A DNA stretch of 64,000 bases from Arachis hypogaea. Lineage: Eukaryota > Streptophyta > Magnoliopsida > Fabales > Fabaceae. Position numbers and translations under genes: made by a program. The stretch is from contig NC_092051.1 in assembly GCF_003086295.3 (NCBI RefSeq), forward strand, positions 18,347,940-18,411,939. The letters are read 5' to 3'. Below the pieces are notes generated by a model that made no database searches, was not told the origin of the DNA, and saw nothing but the letters and a program-made list of their open reading frames with translations. Of the stretch, positions 22,801 to 35,636 are shown in pieces. Numbering within the stretch: position 1 is the stretch's first letter; each line of letters starts with the position of its first letter.

Positions 22801-25628
22801 TTTAGCGAGTAGGTTCGTCTTCTTTTCATTTTATATAAACAACTCAACTAAAAATTTTGCATTCTGAAAAATGTTCATTTTATTTGTTCAGGAAGGAAGC
22901 AGCAATGCAGCAAAGAGAGGTTCCTCTTCTTTTCATTTCTCTTGATCTTTTTTCTGCATACATGAGTCCTTCTGCTGGGATAGGCTTTATTACAAGTAGT
23001 TACCCTCATCCTATCACTGATGGCAATCTGATATATAAATAATTAAAACAAAAAAAAGAGTTAAATCATATTATATCTGCCAATTTTTTTCCCATCCATC
23101 ATGAAACGGTCTGTTTAATTAAACAGTAGTTAATTGTAGCCTCATCGCATGGCCAAGGGAACTTACGCGAAACGCAAATGTGTTCTTAAAAGGAAAAATC
23201 ATATCGTTTCCATTTTCAGGCTGCTCTGAGAATTGCTTCTAAGGGTCGTGGAAGTTTGGAAGCTGCAGCGCAGAGGGCAGATGCTGAGGTATCCAGCATT
23301 TTACCTTGTACGTTTTATGGTTTTGTTTCAAATTCTTTTTGGCAAATTCTAATAGGTTATAAAAGGTAACATCTCGTGCGTATGAAATTTAATTGGAATT
23401 TCTTTTATTCTTTTGCATTAGGTTGAAAACGAGGAGGTGGTGGCTGCATTGGAAAAGCTACGGCTTGTGACTCAACGAATGATACTTACGGCAGAAGAAA
23501 TGGTTTGGTTCATTTATTACAATTTTTTAACTTTATTTATAACCTTTTTCTTAGTTTGAGTGAATTTTCTGCTTTGTTTCGTGTAGGAAGAGGTTACTTT
23601 AAAGAGGTGTTGGCTGGCACGATATTGGGGTTTATGCGTTCACCATGGTAAAGTCATCTTGCAATTCGTTTTGACTTTCGAAGCCTAAACTCAATCGTTA
23701 TTAATCCATGTATTTAGTTAATTGTTGGCCAATCAATAAAAATATATTAAGCTAATCTCAATATTTAATTCTAAAAAGGGAAAAGCAAAATAGAAACCAA
23801 TACATGGGTCCTTGAACATTTTTTACCATAAAAAAAATATAAAATGCAATGCAATTTCATCTTCCTGTTTCATAAAATATTTAGAAAGTATTAGCTTTGT
23901 ATTAGAAGAAACTTCCATTTTGTTGCAATTGATGGCTCTGAAATATATTTCAGGTATTCACGCTGATATTGCTGAAGCAAAATACAACTACTGGTCTATC
24001 TTCGCGCCTAATCCTTTTGAAGTTGTATTAGCTGCGGGAAAGAAAGCGAAACTACCAGGAGGAGGTGGTGACATTACTTAGGATTCTTATTTCTAGCTTT
24101 TCTCATTTGCCTTATTCAACTCTCGACAATTAGTTGCAGTGATTGACTACTTTCAATTGTTTCTTTTCTTTTCTGCTACACATAGGTCGCAGTGTAGATG
24201 AGGAGGAAAATAAACGTGACTTGAAGGACCTTACAGGGGAGGGAAATATTGAGAGCATGCTTTTTGTCGAGCAAGGGTTGCGGGAATTAGCTTCACTAAA
24301 GGTGTCTTTTATATCTTTAGTTTAAAACTGTTCAGGCATGCCCTTCTTTGAGTTTAGTTTAACGGTTTGTCTATGCAATATGCAGTGAAAGGAGAGCCTC
24401 TAAAAATTTGCTCCAAATTAGTATGAACTTATTCAATGGCAATTACTAGTTACCACAGAAAACTTTTTGACTTGCTTATTCTTTGAATGGTTTGAAGGTT
24501 GAAGAAGCTTTGGCAGTTGCAATGGCTCAACATAGGCGACCAAATTCACTGAAAGCAGGTTTTACAGGTGTAAAATTCTATAAAACACGTACTAAATGTC
24601 CTATTATTGAGGTTATTCAAATGTTCTTTTTCTAAAAAATTTCTAATTATACGTCTGACTCCTTTTTTTTATGCAGACGATTTGAAGCTGCCAATTGAAG
24701 GGCAATGTGACGCATTTGGTAAGTTTTCAATGTCATACTTTGTCAACCTTGAGAATCATTCTCACAAGTCACAACTTGCATGCAGATGTCTATAAAACAC
24801 TTGAAAGTTAACATCTATGTTCTATACTTTTTATATGACCTTAAAGATTTTTATTTATTTATTTATTTTGGCATTCAGAATTGACCCAGGAAGAGGCCGA
24901 AGATGTGTCTTTTAAGCAGGTACTTCAAGAAAGAAAACCCAGTGAAAACTTTACACATTTTTTTATTATGATGGATTTTAGATTTAACTTGGAATTTTCT
25001 TGATAAGTTATCTCGATATCAGCTTCATTTGATTATATTCGTTTCTTCTCCTTCATTATGTTTGTTCAGGCCTGGCTTACATATATTTGGAGGAGAGCGA
25101 AAACGCATGAAATTGAAGCAGACATAGCAGACGATCGTTTGCATTTCTGGATCAACCATACTTCTAAGACACCTAGCTCACAAGATGCGGTTGACGGTAC
25201 AGTCCAACCTTAATTACTTGTTTCTGTGTCCGTGTCGTATCGGGTGTACGTTTCATTGTCCATTTCAGTGGTTGGTATGCTACTGTCTTCTGCTTTGAAG
25301 ATTGAGAGAAACACACTAATATAAATCTTCCAACTCTAGTGGTTGCATGACTTGGGAATATAATAGATTCGGATTTACCACTTTACAAGCAAGTAGAGAA
25401 ACTGAGTAATACAGTAGTAAATAATGCTGATTAACCTCTTAGCAAATATTAAGGCTGCCTTTTGGAATAAGATTTTGTAGTACATTATCCCTTTGTGCAG
25501 TTGAGCGTGGACTTGCTGAGATCAAGAAGTTGGGTATTGAAATTCAGCTGTGGGATGAATCACGCAGAGAGTTGCTGGAAGAGCCAGAAGATGAGAATAC
25601 CAAAACACCCAGTCGTGCTGACTTTTGA
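19805..25628 (+). CDS. SCD2: SCD2-like coiled-coil protein (stomatal cytokinesis defective 2 family)
   Basis: Nineteen exons give 647 aa: 19805-20113, 20230-20283, 20381-20434, 20536-20957, 21429-21507, 21758-21799, 21883-21945, 22401-22456, 22892-22919, 23220-23288, 23422-23502, 23587-23647, 23954-24064, 24186-24301, 24498-24558, 24677-24718, 24879-24919, 25070-25196, 25501-25628. SCD2 works with the DENN protein SCD1 in clathrin-dependent and exocytic trafficking during plant cytokinesis (family knowledge). The N-terminal 280 residues are disordered and rich in S, P and R, with repeated RP-x-SP motifs. A coiled coil follows ([14 protein letters not shown] to AEEMEEVTLKR), then the conserved C-terminal module ([57 protein letters not shown]). 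Intron 8 has a GC donor. The exon 13 donor is ambiguous (24064 or 24067; both keep frame). The start is the first ATG in the frame, giving [11 protein letters not shown], as in the family. Confidence 0.9.
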
Positions 25629-26368
25629 TATATACAATTGAATTGAATTGAAATGAAATAGATTCTTCACCAAATTATTCCTTTCACACAAATTCCCAAA
25701 AAAGTATGATAGGCTGTATTTTAAGTGAACGATTATTATATTTATAAGCCAATGCCATGAATTTGTTGTGAGAGTGTAAAAAGTACTAAATTATTTATGT
25801 AGTTTAATTTTCTGTTTTTCTAAATTGTGTAAGTATCAATACATTATTGATATTCTGTAAGAATTTTAGAAGTACACAAAATACTTTAGAATAAATCTAA
25901 TTTAGAAACAAAAAAGAATCTAAAATTATTATTGGCTAGTTTTTTTTTAGATATTTTTTTATCAAAGATAGAGAAACTCAAATTCACAATTTTTTAGATG
26001 AATATGAGAAGATTATGTCATTTAAATTATAATTCATTGACTTTTTCTAGACAATAAAAAGATAATTATTGGCAAGTTACATTATTTGTATGCCCAAATA
26101 AAGAACTCTTTAAGTTTTGATGAGGATTAAGAAAAAAAAAATACGGAACCCCAATCCAGAGTATGTGAAATTTTGTTTCTCAAGCGATTTTTCACATGAA
26201 CATAAGGTAGAGTTGTTGTGTAGAGTAGACAGTGGATGGCAGTAGCATAATCTCTTCATCTTCATGTTCATTTAAAAAGCAGTTGTTTGAAGTATTAAGA
26301 TAGAGATTGAAAAATTGAAACTCAATATTATGTTTGTTAGTAGTACTAAAATTTTTGTTTTTGTCTCT
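25629..26368. other. 3' UTR and intergenic DNA
   Basis: The SCD2-like 3' UTR is followed by AT-rich sequence in which no gene or clear repeat was recognised. Confidence 0.4.
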
Positions 26369-26963
26369 AAAGTAGTGTTTGGTGGAGAGACAGAGACGAA
26401 AAGACTGAGACTGAGAGGCAAAGACTAAATAGATAGAGATTGAAATAAATTTTAGTATTCTGTTTGGTGCAAAGTGGGAGATAGAAATTAAAACAAGAAT
26501 GAAACTCTAATTTAATTTGTACAAAGGGTAAAATTGGAATTAACTAATTGAAATGAGGATATTTTAGGTATAAAATGTTATTAAAGTTTCAGTCTTTATC
26601 TCTAAAAATTTTAGTCCCCTGTGTCCCTATTCTTTGAAGGTATTGAAAAACATGATACTGAATCTCAGTCTCCCATCTCAGTACTTCAAAACAAACGCTA
26701 CCTAAGGAACACATGACTAAAATTTTTTAAAGATAGAGATTGAAATTTTAATAGCATTTTATACCTAAAATACTTTTAGGTTAATTAATTAATTCCAATT
26801 TTATTTTTTGTACAAATTAAATTAGAATTTTATTCTTGTTTTAATTTCTATCTCTCACCTTACACCAAACAATACTAAAATTTATTTCAATCTCTATTTC
26901 TTAGTCTCTGTCTCTCCATCTTAGTCTTTTTGTTTTTGTCTCTTCACCAAACACTACTTTAAA
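26369..26963. repeat. Long foldback MITE-like element upstream of the SOD gene
   Basis: The left end, aaagtagtgtttggtg followed by agacagagac, is mirrored by the right end, gtctcttcaccaaacactactttaaa. Complementarity continues inward through most of both 230-270-bp arms (for example tttaatttgtacaaa against tttgtacaaattaaatta). There is no ORF. The superfamily is not certain; the flanks do not show an obvious target duplication. Confidence 0.7.
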
Positions 26964-27268
26964 AATAGTAGGTTTGAGTCTCATTCTTAATTTAAAAAAA
27001 ATTATTTTATCAATTTTTTTATGTTTACAAAAATTTGTTTTTGATAAAATAAGACAGGATTTGAATTAAAAAAAATTAATTAATTAAATAATTAATTTAG
27101 ACTCTACCAGCTTAAATTAATTAAAAAATATTTAAATTTAAAAAATTAAATAGAAATTAGGAAATAATAATGATGGAGATGAGGTGGCAGTTGGGTAGGT
27201 GAACGTGGCAGCAAATGCTGGTGGCGTATTGGTCCGTGAAGCTCGTGGTCTTACACTCTCAGTCACTC

Positions 27269-27275
27269 TATATAA
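27269..27275 (+). promoter_or_regulatory. TATA box of the Cu/Zn SOD gene
   Basis: TATATAA follows cactc, about 90-100 bases before the leader exon that carries the miR398 half-site, which fits a transcription start near 27300. Confidence 0.65.
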
Positions 27276-27356
27276 CCAAAAAACCACACCTATTCGGCTA
27301 TTCCTCTTCAAATAGACACATCTCCTTATTCTAGATTCTTCTTTCCCTTCTCAGTC

Positions 27357-27834
27357 AAGGGGTTCCCTGAGGTAACATAGCTCCTATTTTCATTTTCTCT
27401 TCGCTCACTGACATTCATTTCTTCAATCTTCTCTCTTCTCTCTGGTAGTTTTTTGTTTTTCTTATTGTTCTCCCTGAATCTCGCTTTTTGTGCTGTTTTT
27501 CTTCGATTCATCATATCCGAATGCCTCTATACGCTATTAACGGACCGATCAACTCAACTGGCAGCTAATTTAAGTTGATAATCAACTAATTGAATTCCGT
27601 CGCTTGTTTTTTTTTTTTTTTATTTAACTTGAGCGATTTAACATATTACTTCATGTTTTTTATTTTTAATTTTTTAGGTTTTAGAATTGCTATGTAAATT
27701 TGTTAGTCTCTTTAGTTATTGATGATCGATTTAGCTTTTGTAGGCAGATGTTAGTTTTTTCTAAATCTGAAATGAATTATTTTTTATTTTATTTGTTTAA
27801 TTAATTAATTAATTAATTAATTTTTCAGATCACA
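27357..27834 (+). promoter_or_regulatory. miR398 target site split by the 5'-leader intron of the SOD gene
   Basis: Leader exon bases 27357-27371 (AAGGGGTTCCCTGAG) end at a GT donor (27372). The next exon starts at 27829 after TTTTTCAG with ATCACA. The spliced junction gives the 21-nt site known in the 5' UTR of plant CSD1 mRNAs, which pairs with miR398 (published sequence UGUGUUCUCAGGUCACCCCUU). In unspliced RNA the two halves are 457 bases apart, so only spliced mRNA should be targeted. Confidence 0.85.
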
Positions 27835-27843
27835 ACTGAAAAA

Positions 27844-29470
27844 ATGGTGAAGGCTGTGGCAGTTCTTAGCAGCAGTGAGGGTGTTAGTGGAACTATTCAA
27901 TTCTCTCAGGAAGGAAATGGTAAGTTTCCAATTAGCGGAATATTTCTGTTTCTGTTTGCTTGTACTTACTATAAAAGTTTGCAATCAAATGAATTGTTAT
28001 TATTGTGAATTATTGTTGTATAGGTCCAACCACTGTGACTGGAAATCTTGCTGGCCTTAAGCCTGGTCTTCATGGGTTCCATGTCCATGCCCTTGGAGAC
28101 ACCACAAATGGTTGCCTGTCAACTGGTATGCCCGTTACCCATTATAATGAGTTCGAACTGATTGTAAACCTGTAGTTTCGGTTGAAATAATATTGAAACT
28201 TTCATCATGTGAGATAGTATTGAAATGCTTAATTTCTATGCTTTTTTATATTCTAGGACCGCATTTCAATCCTAACAACAAGGAGCATGGTGCCCCTGAA
28301 GATGAGAACCGCCATGCTGGTGATTTAGGAAATGTTAATGTTGGAGATGATGGTATGACTTTGTTCCTTTAGTACCCTTCTTATCAAGTTTAGTTGTTGG
28401 TTCCTTTTGCTTTAAATGCATTTCTCTATGTTGCCTTAGCATGTGACATGCTTGTTTGGTCTTTGTTCTAAAATTGGTTTCTTTCATTGTGCTTCAGGAA
28501 CTGTTAGCTTCTCCATTTCCGACAGTCAGGTATGCTATTCATCTCCTAGTTTTAACGTGTTTGTGTTGGACATGATCATGTTAAGAGTGTGATTGACTCT
28601 TTAAATAAGTGGTCTCTTATTAAAATATGTAGGACTCAATTTGAATAATTGTGCCCATTTCTCTCTCTTTTGTCATTATGCTTTAGATATAAACATAAAA
28701 CATAAGAGGATCCTGAGTTGCAAGTTTCAGTTTTTGATTAGTTGTGTAATATTCGCAGATCCCTCTTAGTGGACCAAACTCCATTGTTGGAAGGGCTGTT
28801 GTTGTCCATGCTGATCCTGATGATCTTGGGAAAGGTATTCACCAATAATCTATTTCTTATTTGGTGGTATCTCCTTCATTGATCATCCATTTAGTACCGT
28901 CCTTCATGTTGTTTCATGCATAAATGAAATGTTTTGATTCACTTCTTTTTTTTTTTTTTTTTTTTTGCAAATGCTTTCTATGTATTGTGGCCGACAACTT
29001 ATGGATATTATTTGTTATGTTGTGTAGGTGGGCATGAGCTTAGCAAATCCACTGGAAATGCTGGTGGCAGAGTAGCTTGTGGTAAGCATGTTTCACCACA
29101 GTAAATGTTTATGTTGACATTCAAAATTACAGATTTAATTTCAAATTTCCTCCCTTTTTAATTGTGAGGGAAAGGGAAAGGGAAAGGAAAAGGAAGGTTC
29201 TCTATAACAAAATGAGGGGTTTTAAAATTGCAAAGCCATGTGAAACCCTATACTTCTATCCTCCTCTTTCCTTTCCCTTTCGCTTTAGACACATCTTGTT
29301 ATCTTTTCCTCGTGTTATTCCCAAACAAACCCTAGTGTTTGTCAAGTTTGTTTATTTCTTATAATCTGATGTCTCGTTTCAATTTCTTTATGCAAGAGAC
29401 TAGTGTTGTCTGCTAATATTGACTCTACCATTCCTCTTGTTGTGTAGGGATTATTGGTTTGCAAGGCTAG
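27844..29470 (+). CDS. CSD1: Cytosolic Cu/Zn superoxide dismutase
   Basis: Converts superoxide to O2 and H2O2 in the cytosol. Seven coding exons (27844-27919, 28024-28125, 28257-28352, 28498-28529, 28759-28834, 29028-29081, 29448-29470) give 152 aa, the normal length for the cytosolic form; there is no transit peptide. Metal ligands are all present: Cu by H45, H47, H62 and H119; Zn by H62, H70, H79 and D82. The structural disulfide pair is C56-C145, and R142 guides substrate. The [14 protein letters not shown] and [13 protein letters not shown] signatures are intact. A noncoding leader exon and a 457-bp leader intron precede the ATG, and the spliced leader carries a miR398 site, so expression should follow copper status. 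The stop codon is only 340 bp from that of the convergent NHX gene. Confidence 0.98.
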
Positions 29471-29809
29471 ATACTCCTTTCAGCCCCTGGATTATCATGC
29501 TTTTTCGCGTGGCCAAGCTTTTCTAGTCGTGGAATAAAACTTTTACCCCTTTCCGTTGTTTGGTTAGTTCTGGTCTGTACTTCTGAATTCTCTATTATGC
29601 TGCTGTGTTATCTGATGGGCTATGTGCTGGTATTCGCTGCTTAAATACTGATAATCATAATACATTGCCTCAAGTTGCGTCAGGGTTAGAATTATTGTCT
29701 CTATCTGAAAGCGCTGATAATAAAATAGATTGACCGCGAATTTAAAGAAAATTATAAGTTTACATTTACATAGTTTACAATATTCGTGTTCCCCTGTGGT
29801 TATTGTCCA

Positions 29810-31012
29810 TCAATGCCACTGATTTTGGGTGTTGCGTTCGGTTGGTGTACCGCGTTCGATTGGAACAAAGCCCCTGCCACCAAAAACTGGACGCATAAAC
29901 GAGTTATCGAATTTGCGCCATAAGCGATGAACAGAGTGTGTGGGAGTGGATAGTAAGTCACGAATGCTTCTTGGAGTTCGACCATAAGAACTTTCTTGGG
30001 GTTCAAGATTTGCTTCAGAGTCTGCGCCATTCGAGAGAAATGGTACTGTGTTAGCTTTTGGAGAAGCTGAATCTACTATGTTCGCGGTGCTGTTTTTCCG
30101 TTTCGGCGTAAGGCCGCTGGGCACAGGCAGCAAAAACCTTATTAATGGCTTTGTCATCAAACCGAACACCTGACAAGTGACAAATTACTGTTAGTACTTA
30201 CTACTTAGGCTTTACTAGCAAAAAACTGTTAAAGAGACATTAAAAAAATCAGGAGTATTTGCCGTCTTAATTAGCGGAAATGTCATGATGTAACAGGTAA
30301 CAGGTTGTAAATAGAGAGCCCACTGTCTTGTCTTTTTAGGTACATCAAAAATGACCATAAGTTCAGAATAAATTTTCATGTTATTCATAAAAAATTTAAA
30401 ATATTGACATTTATTTTAGATTTTTAAATAAATTTAAATACTAAACCCTAGACAAATCTTATAAGATACGGGAGGATTGATTATATTCGGGATAACTTTT
30501 ATAATTATAAAAGTACATATTTAAATTGGATGCTTTGACATCCAAAAATTTTTTTCTCAAAAATATTTTGAGAATTATTTTAGTAAAATAAATTGGTCCT
30601 TTTGCCACGTTGAATAAATTTTTTAATATACGTGTTAAATAAATAATTTTTAACATTTTATTATAAATTAATTAGATTTCTAAAAAATATCAAACAAATT
30701 AATTTTCCTGATAGAGGGATTAATCTGTCTTGAAAATTTTTAAACTAATCAAAATTTATTAAGATTTAAAATATCCTATCTAAAATTTATCGAAATTAAT
30801 ATGAGTGTTTACTTTGAATATATTTTATTTTATGAAAGATTTCCATTAATATAGGAACCAGTATCTCAAATAGTTGAGATTATTTCTAACAAAGTAACAT
30901 ATTATAGGTGCATGCAGTCATTATATATTTGTGGATAAATATATATAATATACGATCAACATATATTTTATATTCTAACATATATATATTTTATATAGAC
31001 GACTCCTTTAGT

Positions 31013-31050
<38 letters not shown>

Positions 31051-34000
31051 ATGCATGGTTTTATTATAACCGTAATTATCACTGGTAATTTTTGGTGGAA
31101 AATAGAAAGGGTAGACAAAGGGTCTTACCACTGTACTGACTAACACAACAGTGATGGTGCTGGTGATCATAATGGCATTCGCTCGCTTTGCAGTATGCCC
31201 TAACAAGGTGAACTGCATTAATACTAGTGTTAGTGTTTAACATATCAAACTGAAACGACCTTTTGTTAGTTGCTACAGTGATAACCAACACATTAAAAAA
31301 AAAAAAGTCCTAATTCCAACCTGATTATAAGCAAGTGCCATTGAAACAGCTCCTCTCATAAGACCAGCCCACCAAATAATCACCTAAAAGAGAAATAATG
31401 AAAAGACTTATCACCAAAAAAAAAAAGGTCCCAAGAGATTCTGTAATGTTGTCACATGAGTCACACCTGCTGCCTGAAGCTTATGCCCTCTTTTGATGAC
31501 TTCCTAGTGATGTTGGATATGAATGATAAGAGGAAAACAAATGCTGCTCTTCCAGCAAGTACTAGACCCAACAATACTGAGCTCACAGCAAGGGAAGTTG
31601 CAGGCCTGCAGAGCAAACAAGTGTGCATGAAAGTTTTTTTATTATAAGAAAAATGTAAGTCTTGAGAGAAAACATTCGACAAGAGTGGGTAAGATACATT
31701 CATTCATTTTAACAATCGAATGATGTTGGTCACTGGTCTTGGACCAAAAAAAAAACAAAGGAGACCAGAGGAAAAAATGTGTAGAAAAAGAGAGAAAAAA
31801 ATGTTCCTTTTTCAGACAATCTTTTAGATGTTATTGTTATCATGAGACAATTTCTAAGCAAATTTTTACATCTTCGAAAAAGAAGGCAGCACTAGAGACG
31901 TGTTTCGGTACTTGAAAAACATATATTGCGGTGCTGCAGTGCGTACCTGTCGCTGGCAAACCTCCATTTATCAATGTCCAAGGCATCCATACCAACATAA
32001 AGGAAGATAAAAGTCTCGGCAACAAATGACAAAGTAGCAAAAGCATGTCTGTAAAAAAGTTTAGTTAAATGTTCATTGAATTGGATAATGTTGCTACATC
32101 AAACAAAGAAATGCATTGATTAACGAGGTCTCTTTGGAAGACATACTTGGTAGTGATTCTTGAGCTTTCAGACACATTATGCCAAGTATAGTGAGACATT
32201 GTAATCCCACAAAAGAACACAGTGAGAATTCCACTCAGATAGCATAACTGGAGAACATGTAGATATAGCAGCACAATGCTAATGATTTATGTAATATATG
32301 AATCAGAAACATAAATAACATTTAAAATTCAAATAGATCTCCTGTAAAGTTATCTTTAAAACTTACTTCAGCCATCATGTAGGAAAGGTATGCCATTAGC
32401 ATCATCAGAGCAAACTCACGATTTGTTGAGTGCCTGCAATGAGTATCATTAAGTTGTGTACTACTTAGTTTTGATACGAACTAATTTAATTGCATATATT
32501 GCCCAAAATATGGAATTGGAAATTAGAAACATTCAATTCAAAATGATACCTGCCAATGTAAAGCTTCTTAATAATGTAAGCACTGAGTAGACCAGTCTGC
32601 ATTTGGAGACATATTAGATAAAAGCCATAAACATGCACTGTGTGTGTGCGTGCTATGTGTACAAGAGGGAATTAGAGGGTGCAAGATAATTACAAAAACC
32701 CCAAGAAGAGTGCTTGTGGTAAATAGGTACAAGAAGTTGCCAAAGAAATGCAACCCTATTGATGGATTAATTTGGTTGATGTCAAAACTTTGGATTGCAT
32801 TGAAAAGCACCACTGATGTAGCATCATTTACAACACCCTCTCCAAATACAAGACTGTACAATAAAGGTGTCTCATCCTGATTTAGCACCTGTATCATCAT
32901 TTACTAACAAGTTCAATGCTTAGCATTGGCAGCTTAGTTCATATAAGGCTGCAAATATACAGATGTATATATATATTGCAGTTCCAAACCTGTAAGGTGC
33001 ACACAGAATCGGTAGCAGAAAATATTGCACCAATTGCTGGAAATGTTTGGAAAATAGTGAGCCACACAAATAGAATGGCAAGTAGCCAACAATATGAGAT
33101 TGAAAAAGACAAACACCATAATACCTAGATAATCCGCAATCTCCAGTGAACGAATTCCGATCCTCTTAAAAGTTTTTGCGACACCTGAAACGATGCTTCA
33201 AAGAGTTCAATAAGAACTAGACAATTTCCAATTAAGTACAGTTTCCTTTAATGTGATTGGCTAGGCTTTCTATTTTGAAACCATAAAGAACTGCTCCATT
33301 TGTCAAATTACAATAATGTGAGAGATGCCAACTATTTAGTACATTATGTTAAATCTTAGAGAAGAACAAAAGAAATCCATAGGCATACCGTAAGTTATGA
33401 TGGCACAACTTATCAATGTACCAATAGCACCAAACATCATGATGGTGATAAAGTTAACAAAAAACTGCTTCTTTTTCACCTGAAACCTGAGACAGTGCAA
33501 CATAAGTTGTTCATGATTCAGATCTCTATTTCATGTTCCAAATTTTGATTAGCAGAATAAACATTTTCAACTATTTAATTAGTAGCATGAATAATAATCA
33601 AGACATCAAATTGGCCAACTGTGGCCAAGAGACAAGAAGATAGATTCACTTAGAGCAAAAGGAAAATTTTTACCAAATTTTTAGAAAACTAAGATGTGAA
33701 TTGTTCATCAAATATGCCACTAGACCTCTTTCAAGTAATCATGACATGCGTCATCGAATCTTGATTGATAAATACAGGGTCAAACATTTTTAATTTAGCT
33801 CATTGGACAAATGCTCTAGTTGGTGTAAAAAAATTTAAAAATGAAAAAAAAAAAAAAAAACAAAAGAACAAAAGTTACCCGGCATTAAATATGATAGGTG
33901 GCAGAAGGTATATGAAGAAAAGGTCTTCGCTGAAAACAAGAATATGAGAGCTTCTACCACCGCTAAGCATCAAAATGAGTATGCCGGTGCATATTCCCTG

Positions 34001-34456
34001 AGACCAATCCACATGGAAGTTGAGTCATAATTACTGTATGCAATACTTCATTGGCAAACAAGCTGTTAAAAGAAAAAAGAGAAATATTCTGGTACTCATT
34101 TTATCCCGTAAATGGAACTGATAGTTTGATACACATTTCTTTATTATTAAATTAGCACAGAATTATAACCCAAATAGGATGAACATCTTATCCAACGAAG
34201 AGAGTGTGTATGTCCGTACAACGTGGAAATAGGCGCGGGTATGAATCAGGCAACTCATTCGAAAAGTGAGGTTACTTACTATGACAAGGGCAGTGATGGA
34301 CTCATTCATCCAGCGATTTTCCTCAAGAAGATGTCCAATGACAATACAAGCACACAGAAGTGCCACAAATATGTTCATGGACACAACGGAGCCATGATCT
34401 GAAGTCGATAATGCTTGCAATTTCGCAAACAGAGAACTTATATGATCAATAGCCAT
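29810..34456 (-). CDS. NHX1: Vacuolar Na+,K+/H+ antiporter, class I NHX
   Basis: Exchanges cytosolic Na+ or K+ for vacuolar H+ across the tonoplast, setting vacuolar pH, K+ stores and salt tolerance. Fourteen exons, read downward from 34456: 34456-34280, 33997-33879, 33486-33389, 33184-33125, 33036-32990, 32888-32694, 32596-32550, 32433-32367, 32247-32147, 32048-31947, 31605-31467, 31383-31321, 31212-31129, 30169-29810. They sum to 552 aa. The amiloride-site motif FFIYLLPPI is at residues 86-94, which marks class I. ATDSVCTLQVLNQDE and GEGVVNDATS carry the conserved acidic ion-binding residues (about 155-195). About 10-12 hydrophobic helices are followed by a soluble tail with the conserved WRKFDNSFMRPVFGGRGFVP ending. 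The last intron is about 960 bp and contains a long T run. NHX1 versus NHX2 cannot be decided from sequence alone. Confidence 0.96.
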
Positions 34457-35636
34457 TTTCTCAAATTCTCTAGAAATAAATAATCACAGAACCAATTAGA
34501 TTATTGCTTAGGAACCAAATTCAACGCCACATTTACAAGCCAAATTTATGCCTCGGAATCGGAGCTGCGATGCTCATCATATTCAAAAACCGTTGGATCT
34601 TATCAATAAGGCTAAGAGAGTTTCTGCAATTAGAGCATGAAACATGCATATAAGATTTTGACAGAATAATGAACACGAAAAAACATGTAGAAAATAATGC
34701 AATGCAATGCAATATAATTAGAATCTTTGAATCACGATTTAGTGTTTCATAATCATCAAATAATCACCGAAACGCAGAGACTTGAACGGAGGAAACTCAC
34801 CAATGCGATTCCAGCAAGCATATGCTAACGTAGCAGTGTTAGAATCACTTGAAGGTTTCTTTAATTTCCTCTCTTTTTTATTTCCTTTTTTATTTTTTCG
34901 GTCAATTTTTCAATGATTCCTTACAGAAAGCAAGCTCATCACAACTAGCTAATAAAAATGAGAGAGAATGCAATTGGAAAGGTTGTTGTAAGTTGTAACA
35001 GAAAAACGAAATGAGAAATGGAAAGATAGAAGAATCAGTTAAGAAAATGAGGAGAAAGCGATAATAATAATTGTTCGAATTTGATGACATTAGAAGAGAA
35101 AATCACGCAAGCGACGAAAGCTCTGAGAAAAATGGAAGACAAACGTTGAATTCAGAATAAAACAAGCGTGAGCACACAAACCAGAATAGTAATGAGTTTT
35201 GCTACCCTACAACCGCGATCACGTTAAGCTCAATCATGAATACGATACTCGCCGTTCATCATTGGTTTCGTGAGTTATGAGGCGGGGAGATTTCCTCCTT
35301 ATATATGTTAAATTAATTATTTGGTGTTTGAGAAGACCAACATAATTAAAACCTTAAAATAAATGGAATTAAATGGGTATAGGTAGCGACGTAGCTGCCA
35401 ATGATAATGTGATTCTCATGCAATAAACAGAGTAGTTACATTGGTAGACTTCCCATTGACCAAAAAGTCCTCCGGTCGAAGAAAAAATGTTCCGTAAAAA
35501 ACACTATTGGGCTCCGAGAACCCAAAGTGAGTCCAAAAAGCCCAATCCAACTCCTTCAGTCTGTCTGTGACACATTCAATACTTTTTCTCCCTAGACTTG
35601 GACACTCGCTCAACTAGTCGGAAGAATCTTAAGAGG
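34457..35636. promoter_or_regulatory. Head-to-head intergenic region: NHX leader and shared promoter zone
   Basis: For the minus-strand NHX mRNA, a leader exon ends at 34801 with a strong donor (gtgagt), and an acceptor (TTTCTAG) lies at 34470, 13 bases before the ATG. A middle leader exon near 34626-34542 (TAATTGCAG acceptor, gtaaat donor) is also possible. The remaining DNA to 35636 separates the two divergent genes by less than 1.2 kb between start codons and must hold both promoters. No clear TATA box was assigned for either gene. Confidence 0.55.

Noticed and set aside
31018..31045. T-run in the last NHX intron as a poly(A) tail of a retroposon
   Set aside because: There is no coding body or target duplication beside it; it is most simply a homopolymer run in an intron.
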